Positions 25,185 through 36,667 of a stretch of 64,000 nt of DNA are shown here, piece by piece. The stretch lies in contig BSQZ01000001.1 of the NCBI GenBank assembly GCA_033239005.1, positions 8,517,500-8,581,499 on the forward strand, read 5' to 3'. Under the pieces are notes generated by a model, which saw only the letters and a program-made list of their open reading frames with translations, did not search any database and had not been told where the DNA came from. This stretch comes from Lamellibrachia satsuma. Its lineage: Eukaryota > Annelida > Polychaeta > Sabellida > Siboglinidae. Position numbers and translations under genes: made by a program. Positions within the stretch are counted from its first letter, which is position 1; each line of letters opens with the position of its first letter.

Positions 25185-25615
25185 CATGCGTAGAATAATT
25201 ATGGATGTCGAAAAAAAGTGGTCCGGTTCTAGAGACCTTAGAGGAGACCAAATAGAAGTGTTCAAAATAGTGAACGGTTATGAGGATGTTGATAGGAATA
25301 TGTTCTTCAAACTTAAAGAAGCCAGTAGAACCAGAGGACACAAATCAGCATTAGTTAAGGAACAGTGTAGGTTGGACATGAGAAAGTACTCTTTCTCACA
25401 GAGGGTGATAAATGAATGGAACAAACTGCCAAATGATTGTGTTAATGCTATAGTAGTGTGAATATATTTAAAAATATAATTGACAGATATATGATAAGGG
25501 CGGGCTACACATAGATGAGAAAATTGTTGGACTCTCGATAAGCCAATGGCTTCCTTGTCCACTTGCCATCTGGAACTTGTTGTTTGGGATGGCAATCTTT
25601 TTTAATCTTGTTAAA
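25185..25615 (+). mobile_element. LINE 3' end, copy 3
   Basis: The frame 25186-25461 carries the same reverse-transcriptase tail as copy 2 (GDQIEVFKIVNGYEDV, then FSQRVINEWNKLP). The 3' untranslated end ends at GGATGGCAATC near 25590. Compared with copy 2 it lacks about 50 bp after GGTTCTAGAGACCTTA, a simple internal deletion. It lies about 290 bp upstream of the EXOSC2 start codon. Confidence 0.88.
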
Positions 25616-25638
25616 TCCATAAATATAAAGAGCATAAT

Positions 25639-25761
25639 CATGCCCGTTCTCTGTAGGTGGCGAGGTTCAGGGGTTTCGAACGAACCCCCCTCCTTTTTGA
25701 GATAATTGCGTTTAATTAAATGCTCGAACCCCCCATTTCCAAACCCTCAGGACGGGCCTGA
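25639..25761. mobile_element. Small MITE-like element, copy 2
   Basis: Ends are TCATGCCCGTTCTCT and, inverted, TCAGGCCCGTCCTGA. It shares GGTTTCGAACGAACCCCC and CTCGAACCCC motifs with copy 1 at 21906-22075 but is 47 bp shorter. It lies between the LINE tail and the EXOSC2 start. Confidence 0.65.
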
Positions 25762-25903
25762 TTGTTAAAATTGTGTGTGTGACCAAAACAAATAAAGTTT
25801 TATTCTATTATATTTATTCTGGCTTGATCAATCTAACCCGTCTAGCTAACCAGTCGACTCATGTCTGTCAGTTGTGCCGTGGTACTTCGTCGGCTAAAGC
25901 ATC

Positions 25904-28900
25904 ATGGCGCTAGAAATTCATTTAGCTACTTCACGTGTTCAAAAAGATATACTATCAAATGAAGATCCGAAACATATAGTCACACCAGGAGAGATTATAA
26001 CAGCTGATAGTGGATTTATGCGGTAGGTCAAAGGAGACAAGCTAACAGTACCTGTCAATTATCTATCGAGAGGTACGATGTGAGCGATAACACATGGATT
26101 GGGCGATATTACAGTGATAAGTAGATATGTCAGCCATGGATAGTGTAGAATATATTTTGAAGTGCTTGCGAGATATGGCAGTCGTGGATAATTTAGCGTT
26201 TCAAACATTTTCATTAACATTTAAATAATGACGACAAGGTCCTATAATCTATACTATGTCTATGACCGGTTAATATATTATTGAGGCATGAGACATTTGA
26301 CGTCATGCACATGGTGAATTCAGTAGCAATTTAATACTAGAAAAATGTCATCATTTATAATTTATTTACAGTGGTGTACTTTTTGATGTCTGTAGGGGTC
26401 ATGGAACATACATGGAAGATGACAAGCTTTATGCTTCAGTGGCTGGGGTGGTGGAACGAGTCAATAAACTCATCTGTGTGAAGCCAGTCAAGAGCAGGTT
26501 AGCCGTGTTTATTGTTCATCTACATGAACAGCTACTTGGATAACGAGAAGAACCAGTCAGTGTATAATCCCGTTGACACCCAGTGGACAGGATCAGTCAC
26601 TTAGAATTAGAAAGAAAAAAAGGATATAAATAAAACATATTACTTGTAGAGATCAAACACAATTGTTAATAACACAGTAAATATAAGTTATATTTACTGT
26701 GCAAACCATATATACCAGGGGGAGGTCACTGTGCCCTGATCCCTTGGATGTTTTTTTTCTTCAGTCCTTATGGTCTCCCACCTTACCTCTGCTGCTTTGT
26801 GCCCCTTGAATAATTTTGATTATAGTGCTCTGGGAAGTTTGTACCCAAGTAAAAATAAAAAAAATAACACAGATTTGATGAATCAAAATTGAAACATACA
26901 GTGTAATGTAGTGTGGGAAGGTGCCAAACATGTTGGCTTGGTGTATAGAAACTGTATATGTTGGCTAATATGTTTTTGTAATTCTATCAGCACTAGTAAC
27001 CTTTCAACATGTTTTATTCACTGTGGTATTGATTAAGTACAATGCTCATCCTTAAGACAGTGTGCATGAACATATTTCATTTAGGCATATAACAGTCGAT
27101 GACATTGTGATTAACAATAACATGTCTGTTGTCACTTGTCAGGTACAGCGGTGATATTGTTATTGACATGTCTGCTGTCAGGTACAGTGGTGACCTTGTG
27201 ATTGACATGTCTGCTGTCAGGTTGAATGGTGGCATTGTGATGGACACGTTTGCTGTCAGGTATAAAGGTGACGTGGTGATTGGCATGTCTGTTGTCAGGT
27301 AGAATGGTGACATTGTTTTTGACATGTGTGTTGTCAGCTGCAGATGTAACGTTGTGGTTGACATGTGTGCTGTCATGTACAGTGGTGACATTGTGATTGC
27401 CGAAGACCAGCGCTTAACGCGCCGGTCACGCTCTACTGCACAGCTAGCGCACGACTAGCACAATGGAAATGCCGGACTCGAACGCAGTCGCATTGAAACT
27501 GCCGGTCTTTTGGACCGACCAACCCCGGGTGTGGTTACAACAGGCGGAGGCCCAGTTCGCGCTGAAAAATATCACATCGGACGTGACGAAATATCACTAC
27601 GTGGTCGCCGCACTCGATCAAACCACTACACTGCGCGTAATTGATGTACTGGAAGATCCACCACAGCATGGCAAATACGACAACCTCAGGCGACGCCTAA
27701 CGGATGTTTTCGGCCTGTCGCCGAGGCAGCGAGCGGATCGTCTGCTCGAATTTGGCACGCACAGTCTCGGTGACATGCGCCCATCTCAACTGATGGACGA
27801 GATGCTCGGCTTACTCGGTGGGCATAGAACGTGCCTGCTTTTCGAAAGCCTGTTCCTGAAGTCGATGCCAGAGGACGTGCGAATGCAACTAACAACAGCC
27901 AGCTTCGACGACCCACGAGCCCTCGCGAAGACCGCCGATGCACTGTGGCAAGCAAGAGGACAGGCATCCGTGGTGTCTGCTGCAGATAACCGCTCTCCAC
28001 CAACTTCAAACAACCGCACTCAACGAAACGCGCGACCGATAGCGACCGACATCTGCTACTACCATCGGCGATTCGGCAACGCGGCCAGGAAGTGCAAACC
28101 ACCGTGTACGTTCACGGGAAACGACGGAGCCGGTCGTCAGTAGTAGCTTCGGCGGCCGGCCAACGCAACAGCCTGTTGTTCATCGTGGACGACATCTCAG
28201 CCAAGCGTTTCCTGGTTGACACGGGAGCATCCGTCAGTGTGTTTCCTGCCTCGCACAAGGACAGAAACGGTGGCGTACGCACGCTTTCCCTTGTCGCTGC
28301 CAACGGGACGAACATCGCTACATACGGAACCAGAGAGATGTCTCTCAGTCTAGACAGGCGCAACTACACGTGGCCTTTCATCACCTTCGATCCGAACCAC
28401 GAGGAAGATGATCGCAGAAAAGTTCGTATGGAGAGGTCTCAACAAGCAAGTCGGCGCATGGGCTAAGTCATGCCTCCGTTGTCAGGCAGCTAAAGTCCAT
28501 CGGCATACAGCGTCTCCCGTGGCATTTTGACAGGTTCACGAGATGGGCGGAGGCAATTCCTCTAGTCGACACACAAACCACCACATGCGCGAGAGCCTTT
28601 GCTGCTCACTGGGTGGCTCGTTTCGGTGTGCCAGCGGACATGACGTCTGACAGAGGATCGCAGTTCACATCTGAATTGTGGTCGGTACTGTCGTAGCTAC
28701 ACGGTACACGTTTACACCGCACCTCCGCGTACCACCCACAGTCGAACGGACTGGTGGAAAGGTTTCACAGACACCTCAAATCCGCACTGATGGCTCGTCT
28801 CGATGGACCTAATTGGCTCGACGAACTGCCATGGGTCCTGCTCGGTATTCGCACTGCGCCCAAAGAAGATCTCGGGTGTTCATCAGCGGAGCTGGTCTAC

Positions 28901-31900
28901 GGCGCGCCACTGACGGTCCCGGGAGATTTCATCCCTCGTGGGCAAGAGACTCAGGAGGCAGCACGGTTCCTTCCGCGACTACGCGAAAGGGTTCGCGACC
29001 TGGCACCGAGACCTTCCATCCCGCACGGCACCAGACCGTCGTCTGTGCCGTCCACTCTGGCACACAGCGCCTACGTCTTTGTGCGCCGTGACAGCCACCG
29101 TCCACCCCTCACACCGCCGTACGAGGGACCCTACAAGGTATTGACGCACGGCGAGAAGTCGTTCGTACTCGACTACGGCAATCGACACGACCGCGTCAGC
29201 ATCGATCGCCTGAAACCTGCCCATCTCGACTTGGATATTCCAGTCGATGCAGCTAAGCGAGCCCCCCGGGGCCGTCCAGCTGCCGTGCACACACGATTTG
29301 GCCGCCAAATCAGACGACCAGAACGCTATGGGTGCTAAGGGGGGTTGTGTAGCGGTCGGCTACTTATGATAGCACCCCTTAGTTACTCTCGCATTTCCGG
29401 CTACAAACGATCGACACACGTGCCATTTCGCTCTATCAATAAAGTTGTTTTAACGTGACTTCTTGTGTCGCAACAACATTGTGATTGAGATGTCTGTTGT
29501 CAGCTGCAAAGGTTACATTGTTGTTGACATGTCTGCTGTCAGGTACAAAGATGACATTGTGATTGACATGTACATTGTGATCGACAGGTACAATGGTGAG
29601 GTTGGGGACGTTGTGATTGGCCGCATTCTTCAGGTTGGTCAGCGTCGCTGGAAGGTTGACATTCACTCGCGACTGGATGCGATCCTCATGTTGTCAGCTG
29701 TCAACTTGCCAGGAGGTGAACTGGTGGGTCATGTAGTCGTGCTGGCAACTAAATACAATCTACAACATGTCTGTCTTTATGAAGATTATTGATGACTTTG
29801 GTAAACATCATAAGGTGGGAGCTGCATCTAACTGTAAGTAATTTGTCATCCTGTAAATATTTTCTATGAACACAGATGTGTACAATGACCAGTGTACACT
29901 TAATGATCATGTAGTGTTTTTATACAATATTTTTTTTTACAGTGACAAGTGTTCTTGTAGTGAGTTGGACACATCTGTGTACAATGACAAGTGTACACAT
30001 TAGTGTTTTGGAAGGTTTCACCAGCTGTAGCCTGTAGAGTTGATGCTCTCTAGCACTCGTCCACTTCATGACGATGAACTACAGAGTGAGGAACTAGTTG
30101 AACGCAACTACAGCTACAGCAGTGCTATCTGGCAAACCTACTGACAGTTGCCAGGACACACGTGCTGGCCGGTACAGACAGACAGAGAGGTATGGAGGGA
30201 TAAATTGAGGGACTGGTTGACAGAGAGACATAAAAACTGAGAGAAAGTGACATACCAACAGAAAGGGATAGCAAGGGAGGAACTGACACAAAACCTGCAA
30301 GGTGCATAAGAAAGGTGTCATCCTGCCTGTCCCACAATTGTCTCAGAATTTTATAACATGTTGAGTTGTGTCGTGTTCAGAGACGGCGATCGGAGGAAGA
30401 CGAACGAATGATGAGAGGTTACCTGGCAGAGGGCGACACCATCAGTGTATCCTTAGTGAGCTTTCTTGATCGTGGTAAACACTGTGCCGTGGATTATACT
30501 TGTTTGGCACAACCCTGTAGTGGTCAGACACATTTAATTTAGTGCACACTATTATTGTTTGACCCCAAACCCAAATTCTTGACTGATTGTTCACAGGGTC
30601 ATAAGCATGAGTGATCAGACTCTGTGGTCACTCTGTGGTCATTCTCTATCCTTGTGGTCACTGTGAGTTTGTGGCCTTAGGGTGGAGGAAGGTTTTGGCC
30701 AGGAAATCTATGCTTGCAACCACAGAGATGTGCAAGATGGCTCAACGTGACCAGGCGTAATGTCTGTAGATGTTACAATAGGAAAATACCAATTTAATTT
30801 GGTTAAAAGTATTTTTTGGGACACAAAATGCACTCTCGACTTTACAGTGTGGGGGAATTCTTTGGTCAAGAAATCAATACGTGTGACCACATGTTGTTTT
30901 GTGTAATATGTGACTGAATCAACACAGACATGATATGTTTCTTGACCGGAGGACTCAGGCAGAGGTCCAGGCCATCTTCTCTGATGGTGCATTGTCTCTG
31001 CACACAAGAAGTCTCAAGTATGGCAAGGTTAGGACATTGCTTTGCGTCACAGCTTTACTGGTTCATTGGCTGATCGTATAGTCAACTCCACAATTTATAT
31101 GGGAGCTGTAGCACACTTGAAAACATGAATAAGATAATTATTGTGAACAGGACATTATGTGATTAATTAGGGTGAGTGACTGTAATTATGATCTGGCCAC
31201 ATTTGAACTGCATTTCCTGCAGTTCAAACCCATGACCATTGGCTGCACTGAAGTTCATTAAATAGAGACCTTATTTATGAAGAACACCTAACAGAATGTG
31301 GTTTAACAACCCTATAAACAAGGAAGTTACAAGGAGATCAAATTAAAGTTTTTAGGATATTTAATAGGTATGAAAATATTGATAGAAATATTTTTTCTCA
31401 CCTAAGAAAAATAATAGAACTAGAGAACACGAAGTACAGTAACATTAATGAAGGATCAGTGCAGATGGGATAACAGAAAGTATTCATTCTCACAGAGGAC
31501 AATAGATGAATGGAACATATTATCTACAGATTGTGTAAATGTTAAGCAGTGTGAATATGTTTAAAAACAAAACAAATATCTAAGCAGGGTGGGTTACACA
31601 TAGATGAAACATTGTTGGACTCTCAATAAGCCAATGACTTCCTTGCCATCTGAGTCTTTTGTCTTGGATGGCAATCTTGTTAAATGAGGTGTTATTTCTG
31701 CACCATGTGTGTAGAATCTACTTCAAGAAAGACCACAAGGCAGTTAACACGGTTTTGTTTCATGAATATAAATTATAAAGTGCTTTGAGTGGTCCTACAG
31801 AATGGATATCGCACTATATAATAACTATATAATACCCTTTTTTGCCTTTAAAACAACATAACAAATTTAGGAATTATGATAATCCCTTTAAAACTTTAAT

Positions 31901-33639
31901 TACAGTTGTAGTTATAATTATCACAAAAAGTTTTATTACAGTTGTAATTATGATCATCACTAAACATGCAGTTACGGTTGTAAATATGACCATCACACAA
32001 TGTTCAATTGCAGTTGTATTTATGATTGTCTTTTATCAGAACTGTCCAGGAATGTGACATTTTAAAGTAGAAACCTGCTGACATTGCCATCTCCTTCAGC
32101 TATCCCAGGGTACACTAGTGCAAGTGTCTCCCTCGTTGGTGAAGCGGCGCAAGACTCACTTCCACAATCTGCCATGTGGAGCCAGCATAATCCTTGGCAA
32201 TAACGGCTATGTGTGGATCTGTCCGACGGTCAACGAGGATGCAGACAATGCGGGAGGCTTCGTCGAGAATCTCGAGGTACTTGATGCCGTAGATCTGGGC
32301 ACACGTCCATCCCTCTTTCACTTTCACTTGCCGTCATGAACCTATGCCACCATATATATCTCATAGATGTCAACATTACCACTTTTGGTTGGGAAATACT
32401 GCTTTTTCCCTGGTTTTCCCTTTTATTTGAACGAAATGTCCTGGCAGTCCTGGTTTTTGGACATAATGTCCTGGCAGTCCTGGTTTTTGGACATAATGTA
32501 CTGGCAATCCTGGTTTTTGGACAAAATGTCCTGGCAATCCTGGTTTTTGGACAAAATGTCCTGGCAATCCTGGTTTTTGGACAAAATGTCCTGGCAATCC
32601 TGGTTTTTGGACAACATGTCCTGGCAGTCCTGTTTTTGGACAAAATGTACTGCCAAACCTGGTTTTTTAATGAAATGCATTGGCAGTCCTAGTTTTTGGT
32701 ACTTAAAAAAATTCAAGGTAAAATCGATCTGTTGCACAGGAAGCCATTCTAGGCACATTTTATTTATTTGTTCTCAAGTGATTATCTTGCGCATGCATTC
32801 ACTGCAAATCAACACATTAAAAAAATAATAAACAAACACAAAAACCAATGACCGTGGAGGAGGGATTTTCCCGAGCATTTTCACGAGAACTTTTCCATGA
32901 GCAGATGTTGAAACCTGTAATATCTAACATATCTGATTAATTTTATTTGACTGACAGTGAATCACAGTGCACTGTGATTGATCTATGGTTGACATTAACT
33001 AATAATGCACAAAATAAAAAATTACATTCTCCGAGTCTATTCACTGTTACTGAAGTGGTGGTAGTATGACTGATCTACTGGTGGCATGGCTGATCTACTG
33101 GTGGCATGACTGATCTACTGGTGGCATGACTGATCTACTGGTGGCATGACTGATCTTCTGACTCACCTGTCATTGCAGCCGGTGCCCCTGGCTGACCGGG
33201 AGGTCATTGCCCGTCTTCACAACTGTGTAGTTGCCCTGGCTCAGCACAAAATGATGTTGTACGACACAAGTGTACTGTACACATACGAGGCTTCTCTCAA
33301 ATACCAGGTCAGTGGGTATGATGTCAGGTCAGTGGGTGACATGTCAAGTCTGTAAGCATAACATGTCAGGTCAGTGAGCATGCCAATATTGCCAAGTCAG
33401 TGAGTTACACTGTTCTGTGTCACTGCGGTCTGTGTGTATCACCATGTGTTTTTTGTCACTAAGTGTGTTCTGTGTGTCACTGTGTTCTTTGTGTGTTAAT
33501 AAGTGTGTTCTGTGGGTCACTAAGTGTTTTCTATATGTCAATAATTGTGTTCTGTGTGCAGGTGAGAGAACTCCTGAAGCCAGCTGTCATGAAGGAGGTC
33601 GTTGGCCTCACTCAGCAGAGACTGGAGCTCGAGAGTTGA
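25904..33639 (+). CDS. EXOSC2: Exosome complex component RRP4 (EXOSC2)
   Basis: Eight exons: 25904-26022, 26396-26497, 29588-29723, 30381-30446, 30959-31027, 32100-32276, 33179-33307 and 33562-33639 (stop TGA). All borders are GT-AG, phases join, and the product is 291 residues (human 293). The N-terminal domain includes the HIVTPGE and DSGFMRGHGTYM region. The S1 RNA-binding domain spans about residues 75-160 ([30 protein letters not shown], then [17 protein letters not shown]). The KH domain follows, with GNNG at 197-200 and [16 protein letters not shown] near 255. The protein forms part of the three-subunit S1/KH cap of the RNA exosome, which guides RNA into the 3'-5' exonuclease barrel in nucleus and cytoplasm. 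No frameshift or missing motif is seen. Intron 2 (3.1 kb) contains a Ty3/gypsy insertion, so correct splicing must skip it and about ten decoy acceptors. Confidence 0.97.
27105..27399. repeat. Splice-acceptor minisatellite in EXOSC2 intron 2, left part
   Basis: About seven units of roughly 38-40 bp, each containing CTGTCAGGTACAGTGGTGAC or a variant and then TTGTGATTGACATGT. The block from CAG through GTACA(A/G)TGGTGA corresponds to the true 3' splice site and first bases of EXOSC2 exon 3 at 29585-29600. Every unit therefore carries a decoy acceptor and exon start. The array is split at 27400 by the Ty3/gypsy element and resumes at 29476. Confidence 0.9.
27463..28143 (+). CDS. Ty3/gypsy Gag polyprotein
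   Basis: An intact 226-residue frame. The capsid-like domain carries [20 protein letters not shown] and a conserved [11 protein letters not shown] block. A C-terminal Cys/His motif ([18 protein letters not shown]) is typical of the gag of animal Ty3/gypsy elements. It would package element RNA, but the element lacks polymerase. The protease frame overlaps its end in a different frame, as expected when pol is reached by frameshifting. Confidence 0.85.
   Translation: MEMPDSNAVALKLPVFWTDQPRVWLQQAEAQFALKNITSDVTKYHYVVAALDQTTTLRVIDVLEDPPQHGKYDNLRRRLTDVFGLSPRQRADRLLEFGTHSLGDMRPSQLMDEMLGLLGGHRTCLLFESLFLKSMPEDVRMQLTTASFDDPRALAKTADALWQARGQASVVSAADNRSPPTSNNRTQRNARPIATDICYYHRRFGNAARKCKPPCTFTGNDGAGRQ
28165..28528 (+). 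pseudogene. Ty3/gypsy protease fused by deletion to integrase zinc-binding head
   Basis: The protease segment contains the LVDTGAS active-site motif. After about 28410 the frame leaves protease, and a different frame from 28417 gives an HHCC integrase head ([20 protein letters not shown], then VHRHTASP) ending in a stop at 28527. The whole polymerase between them is missing, as is the first part of the integrase core. Confidence 0.8.
28529..29338 (+). pseudogene. Ty3/gypsy integrase core and C-terminal domain
   Basis: The frame begins [12 protein letters not shown] and continues [14 protein letters not shown], a premature TAG at 28694-28696, then [20 protein letters not shown] and a chromodomain-free C terminus with YEGPYKVL and [11 protein letters not shown]. 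The catalytic Asp and Glu positions of the core appear present in the surviving part, but the upstream core is deleted. Confidence 0.85.
29346..29475 (+). repeat. 3' LTR of the Ty3/gypsy element
   Basis: Starts TGTGTAGCGGTCGG right after the purine tract and ends GTGTCGCAACA. It contains AATAAAG about 30 bp before the end. The exact ends are uncertain by a few bases because the flanking minisatellite also contains ACA. Confidence 0.7.
29476..29587. repeat. Splice-acceptor minisatellite in EXOSC2 intron 2, right part
   Basis: Three further units continuing the array of 27105-27399 and running directly into the true acceptor (CAG at 29585-29587). The array phase resumes at ACATTGTGATTG, which also occurs immediately left of the element. 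Confidence 0.88.
31262..31688 (+). mobile_element. LINE 3' end, copy 4, in EXOSC2 intron 5
   Basis: Begins near ATAGAGACCTTATTTATGAA and proceeds through the same tail as the other copies (GGAGATCAAATTAAAGTTTT, then CACAGAGGACAATAGATGAATG) to GATGGCAATCTTGTTAAAT. It has many stops and frameshifts. Confidence 0.85.
31765..31838 (+). repeat. SINE/LINE-type tail
   Basis: TATAAAGTGCTTTGAGTGG followed by ATATCGCACTATATAA is a degenerate form of the AAAGCGCTTTGA...GCGCTATATAAAT tail found on many invertebrate SINEs and some LINEs. A cleaner example lies at 61453-61510. Confidence 0.45.
32431..32700. repeat. 30-bp minisatellite in EXOSC2 intron 6
   Basis: Seven good units of 30 bp containing CTGGCAATCCTGGTTTTTGG and then ACAAAATGTC, plus decayed units on the right. 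Frames on both strands stay open as an artefact. Confidence 0.93.
33066..33160. repeat. 20-bp tandem repeat before EXOSC2 exon 7
   Basis: Five copies of GACTGATCTACTGGTGGCAT, ending 18 bp before the acceptor at 33177-33178. Confidence 0.93.
33306..33410. repeat. Donor-containing repeat at EXOSC2 exon 7/intron 7
   Basis: The true donor (CAG then GTCAGTGGGT, exon end 33307) is followed by two further copies of CAGGTCAGTGGGT or CAGGTCAGTGAGC within 75 bp, linked by ATGATGT/ACATGT. Each copy is a plausible decoy donor. Confidence 0.75.
33411..33561. repeat. Degenerate repeat running into the acceptor of EXOSC2 exon 8
   Basis: Six or seven units of about 20-24 bp based on GTGTTCTGTGTGTCACTAA. 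The last reads GTGTTCTGTGTGCAG, which is the true acceptor. Confidence 0.7.
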
Positions 33640-33654
33640 CACCATGGGACTCGG

Positions 33655-33890
33655 CTCACACAATTGATCGCTTGGTTAGTGTCATCAGTTGACCAAACAC
33701 TGGACAGTGCTTGCAGTGACCACTTGGTTAGTGTCATCAGTTTATCTGAAACTGGACAGTGCTTGCAGTGACCACTTCGTTAGTGTCATCAGTTGACCAG
33801 ACCAGAAACTGGACAGCGCCTGCAGTGACTACTTGGTTAGTGTCGTCAGTTGACCAGACAATGAGCTGTGTCTGCAGTGACCACTGGTCA
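33655..33890. repeat. Tandem repeat after EXOSC2 stop codon
   Basis: Four imperfect copies of a unit of about 58 bp containing GGTTAGTGTCATCAGTTGAC and GCAGTGACCACTT, starting just after the stop codon and so probably within the 3' untranslated region. Confidence 0.85.
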
Positions 33891-35252
33891 AGCCAATGTT
33901 TGATATATCAAGATAGAGTTCCTGGTTGCACAGTTGAATGTTTCCTAACATTCAAAGTGGTTCAGTGAATTACTGCTTGAGATGACAATTTGGATGTTGG
34001 CCAGAAGGTGTGATTGCGTGTTCAGCAGGGACACTAGAGTGGACAGGTCAAGAACCTAAATGAGGTTAAAGTATGTGGACATCTTTTGACCACAACTTTG
34101 TATAAACATAACATTTTTGCAGAGATTTCTGTACATTGGGTCTAATGAAAGACCTTTGACAGCCACAAAGTGCTGGGTAATACTACCCAGTTTACTTAAT
34201 ACATATTATGTTATTGCTCTGGTAGACTCTAGATTTGGTAATTGTTTAGACCCAGCCTGAGTTGGTCATGCAGTGGGTTTCACATAAGTCATGCAGCGGG
34301 TTTCACATAAGTCATGCAGCGGGTTTCACATAAGTCATAATAATGAGTGTTCGTGAAGTTAAGAATTTGTTATCATTTATTGTCTGTGGTGGGAATTTGT
34401 CCTCTCAACTGTTTCCAGACAAGGCAATTATCCACGCTGTTTCATTGGGCATCAGGGCCATAGCACTGCATCCATTGGCAACTATTGTCAAAAATAATGA
34501 CAAAATACCAACACAGCCTGAGCTTGTGTTGATTTAAAGTTTTATTGCATAGTTCATGTTGCCTTCTTTATTACTACAACAAATAGAACCAAGAAACAAC
34601 TGAATAAATACCTTGGCATGTAAAGGCAACAAACGCCTCAAAGGCAATCATTAAATATATATACACACACATATATATATATATATATATGCTACATACA
34701 CAGACTGATTAAATGCATAAACGCCATGCATGGCAGTCTACTCTGTCACGTGAGATGCTCTGAAAACAATGTGCTCAAAATCACCCAAAATATTTTGTGT
34801 GTGCAAATAATTACACAGATTACTCTATTTCTGTGTACACCAACAATCAGAATGGTATCGGTAAACTAAAATGTATTATCCATGCTATCAGAGATCACAA
34901 CGTTAAGTAGATATATGCATAATCAGTCTGCATGTGCAGCATCTAGGAGTATATCACACGTGTCAACATCTGCTCATGAAATGCAGGCAACATCCTCACC
35001 CACTCAATTTTAGTTTAGTGTTTTTTAATATATTTTACATTTTGGTACGCCATTCTCATTCGTATGCACGAAAAAATTTGAAATCGCTTGAGACCAAAGA
35101 AATAATATGTGCCTTGGAATAGCTTTGTGTGCAATGGACAGATTGATTTTACTATAATTTTGCTTGTTTTTGAAAATAAAATAAAAAAGTGTGACATTTG
35201 TCCAAACAGCGATAAAAAGCAGTATTTCCTGTGGTAATGTTGACACTTATTG

Positions 35253-35283
<31 letters not shown>

Positions 35284-36667
35284 TATATATATAAACGTGA
35301 CTGATTTGTGAGCACCGATTTGTGTTGTTGATTGTCAGTGCAACTGTCAACTACTACCACTACTACCCACTAGACATGAGATGACAACTGTCCCATCATG
35401 GCAACATGTCATGTAATCCTGGTACCAGGCCAGTCAGTCACCACAGTGTCAGCTTACAACCAGATTGTGCTGGCATTAGAATAATTAGAATGTAAAGCAA
35501 CTTGAAGTTGCAACCTATTTAACATACAAGTCTGGACCTCATATTGGATGTCGCATTGTGTTCTCATGCGGTGGTGAGCCTAATACTGTTTCAGCCTGTC
35601 ACAGACTGAATGGCATCAGTGACAACAGCTGTAAACACTCAATCCTCAGTTTCTATTTTAATTACACAATTGAAAACATGGTTGTGCTGTGAAATGACGA
35701 TTCATTCTCATTCTTGTATTAAAATAGAAACAACAGTTAACCCTTTGTAAGCAAGATGTCAATATTTATAAACAACAGATTGGCACATGATTATGGTACA
35801 CATGATTAGCGTAGTTTAGCATACATGATTAGTCGGTTTCACAGAAAATAATGTCAATGGTCTCAAGTACTGCTATACTTTACCCATCTTCTTACTACGG
35901 GAGCATCCATGGAGCTTCCCCACTTCTTATTCCCCACTCACTCAGTTTGATCCCATTATGCAGAAACGACCAGCTACCAAACGTCAAAGCATGGAATGAT
36001 ATCAACTGGTGCTGTCACCTGGTGACTATAGCATGACACAACAGTTCTCATTGATCAAAACACACAAACTGGCTGGCTTGTAAAATATCATCAGATGTGC
36101 TATTACAAATAAGTGTTTACATTTAAAATAAACTATATAGATCTCATATGCAGTGTATTTTCCTAACATTATTTCATAACATCAGTGTGCCTAGAACTTG
36201 CAAACTATGACTCAAACTCCTGTTTACATTTCATGTTAACGTTTTAGTCAAAGCTGCTTAATTACCAATCACTTTCAAAAGACACCTACAACATTATCAA
36301 AATCAAAGGTTCCTGCTATGTACAGATCTGGCCAAGTGCTAGAGTAACCCAGAAATACAACGTAGAAAAACATACAAAGATTTGCACAAGACAAAACATT
36401 CAGCCAGCAAATCCTAGAATTTCCCGAGTGTCCTAGAATGTCTCGAGTGTCTCCTAGAATGTATGCATCTGCTGCAAGTTTGGCAAGTATTGAGACACAA
36501 GAACTGCTTTATCAACAGCTGCTTTATGAAATGAAGACGTTGAGTGAGTGCTAGTAGAACAATTCATATTTCATAAGCATTTCAAGTGTCTGGCCATTAA
36601 AGCCTCATCACAGCCTGCATTGCAAGAGATGCAGTAAAGGGACATGAAGCAATGACAAAGACAACGT
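33891..36667. other. Intergenic region between EXOSC2 and SLC27A 3' ends
   Basis: The two genes converge here. Contents are TA/CA microsatellites at about 34662-34690 and 35252-35292 and a short triplicated block at 34270-34337 (AGTCATGCAG(C/T)GGGTTTCAC). No further gene is recognised. Confidence 0.6.

Larger units (their letters stand above)
27400..29475 (+). mobile_element. Ty3/gypsy LTR retrotransposon, internally deleted, one LTR
   Basis: GC-rich insert in the AT-rich intron 2 of EXOSC2. It carries gag (27463-28143), an aspartic protease segment in another frame with [13 protein letters not shown] (about 28165-28260), a zinc-binding integrase head (28417-28528) and the integrase core to C terminus (28529-29338). 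Reverse transcriptase and RNase H are absent: sequence jumps from protease to integrase near 28410. A polypurine tract (AAGGGGGG, about 29337) precedes one short LTR (about 29346-29475) with AATAAA and a CA end. No matching 5' LTR is found at 27400. The base composition unlike its neighbours and the largely open gag and integrase point to fairly recent insertion. It cannot move on its own. Confidence 0.92.

Noticed and set aside
27686..28363. Minus-strand ORFs in the Ty3/gypsy gag region
   Set aside because: Shadows of gag on the coding strand in GC-rich sequence.
27400..29475. Endogenous retrovirus with envelope gene
   Set aside because: No envelope frame follows integrase; the purine tract and LTR come directly after it, so it is an ordinary Ty3/gypsy retrotransposon.
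32230..32828. ORFs over the 30-bp repeat in EXOSC2 intron 6
   Set aside because: Tandem-repeat artefacts flanked by real exon shadow.
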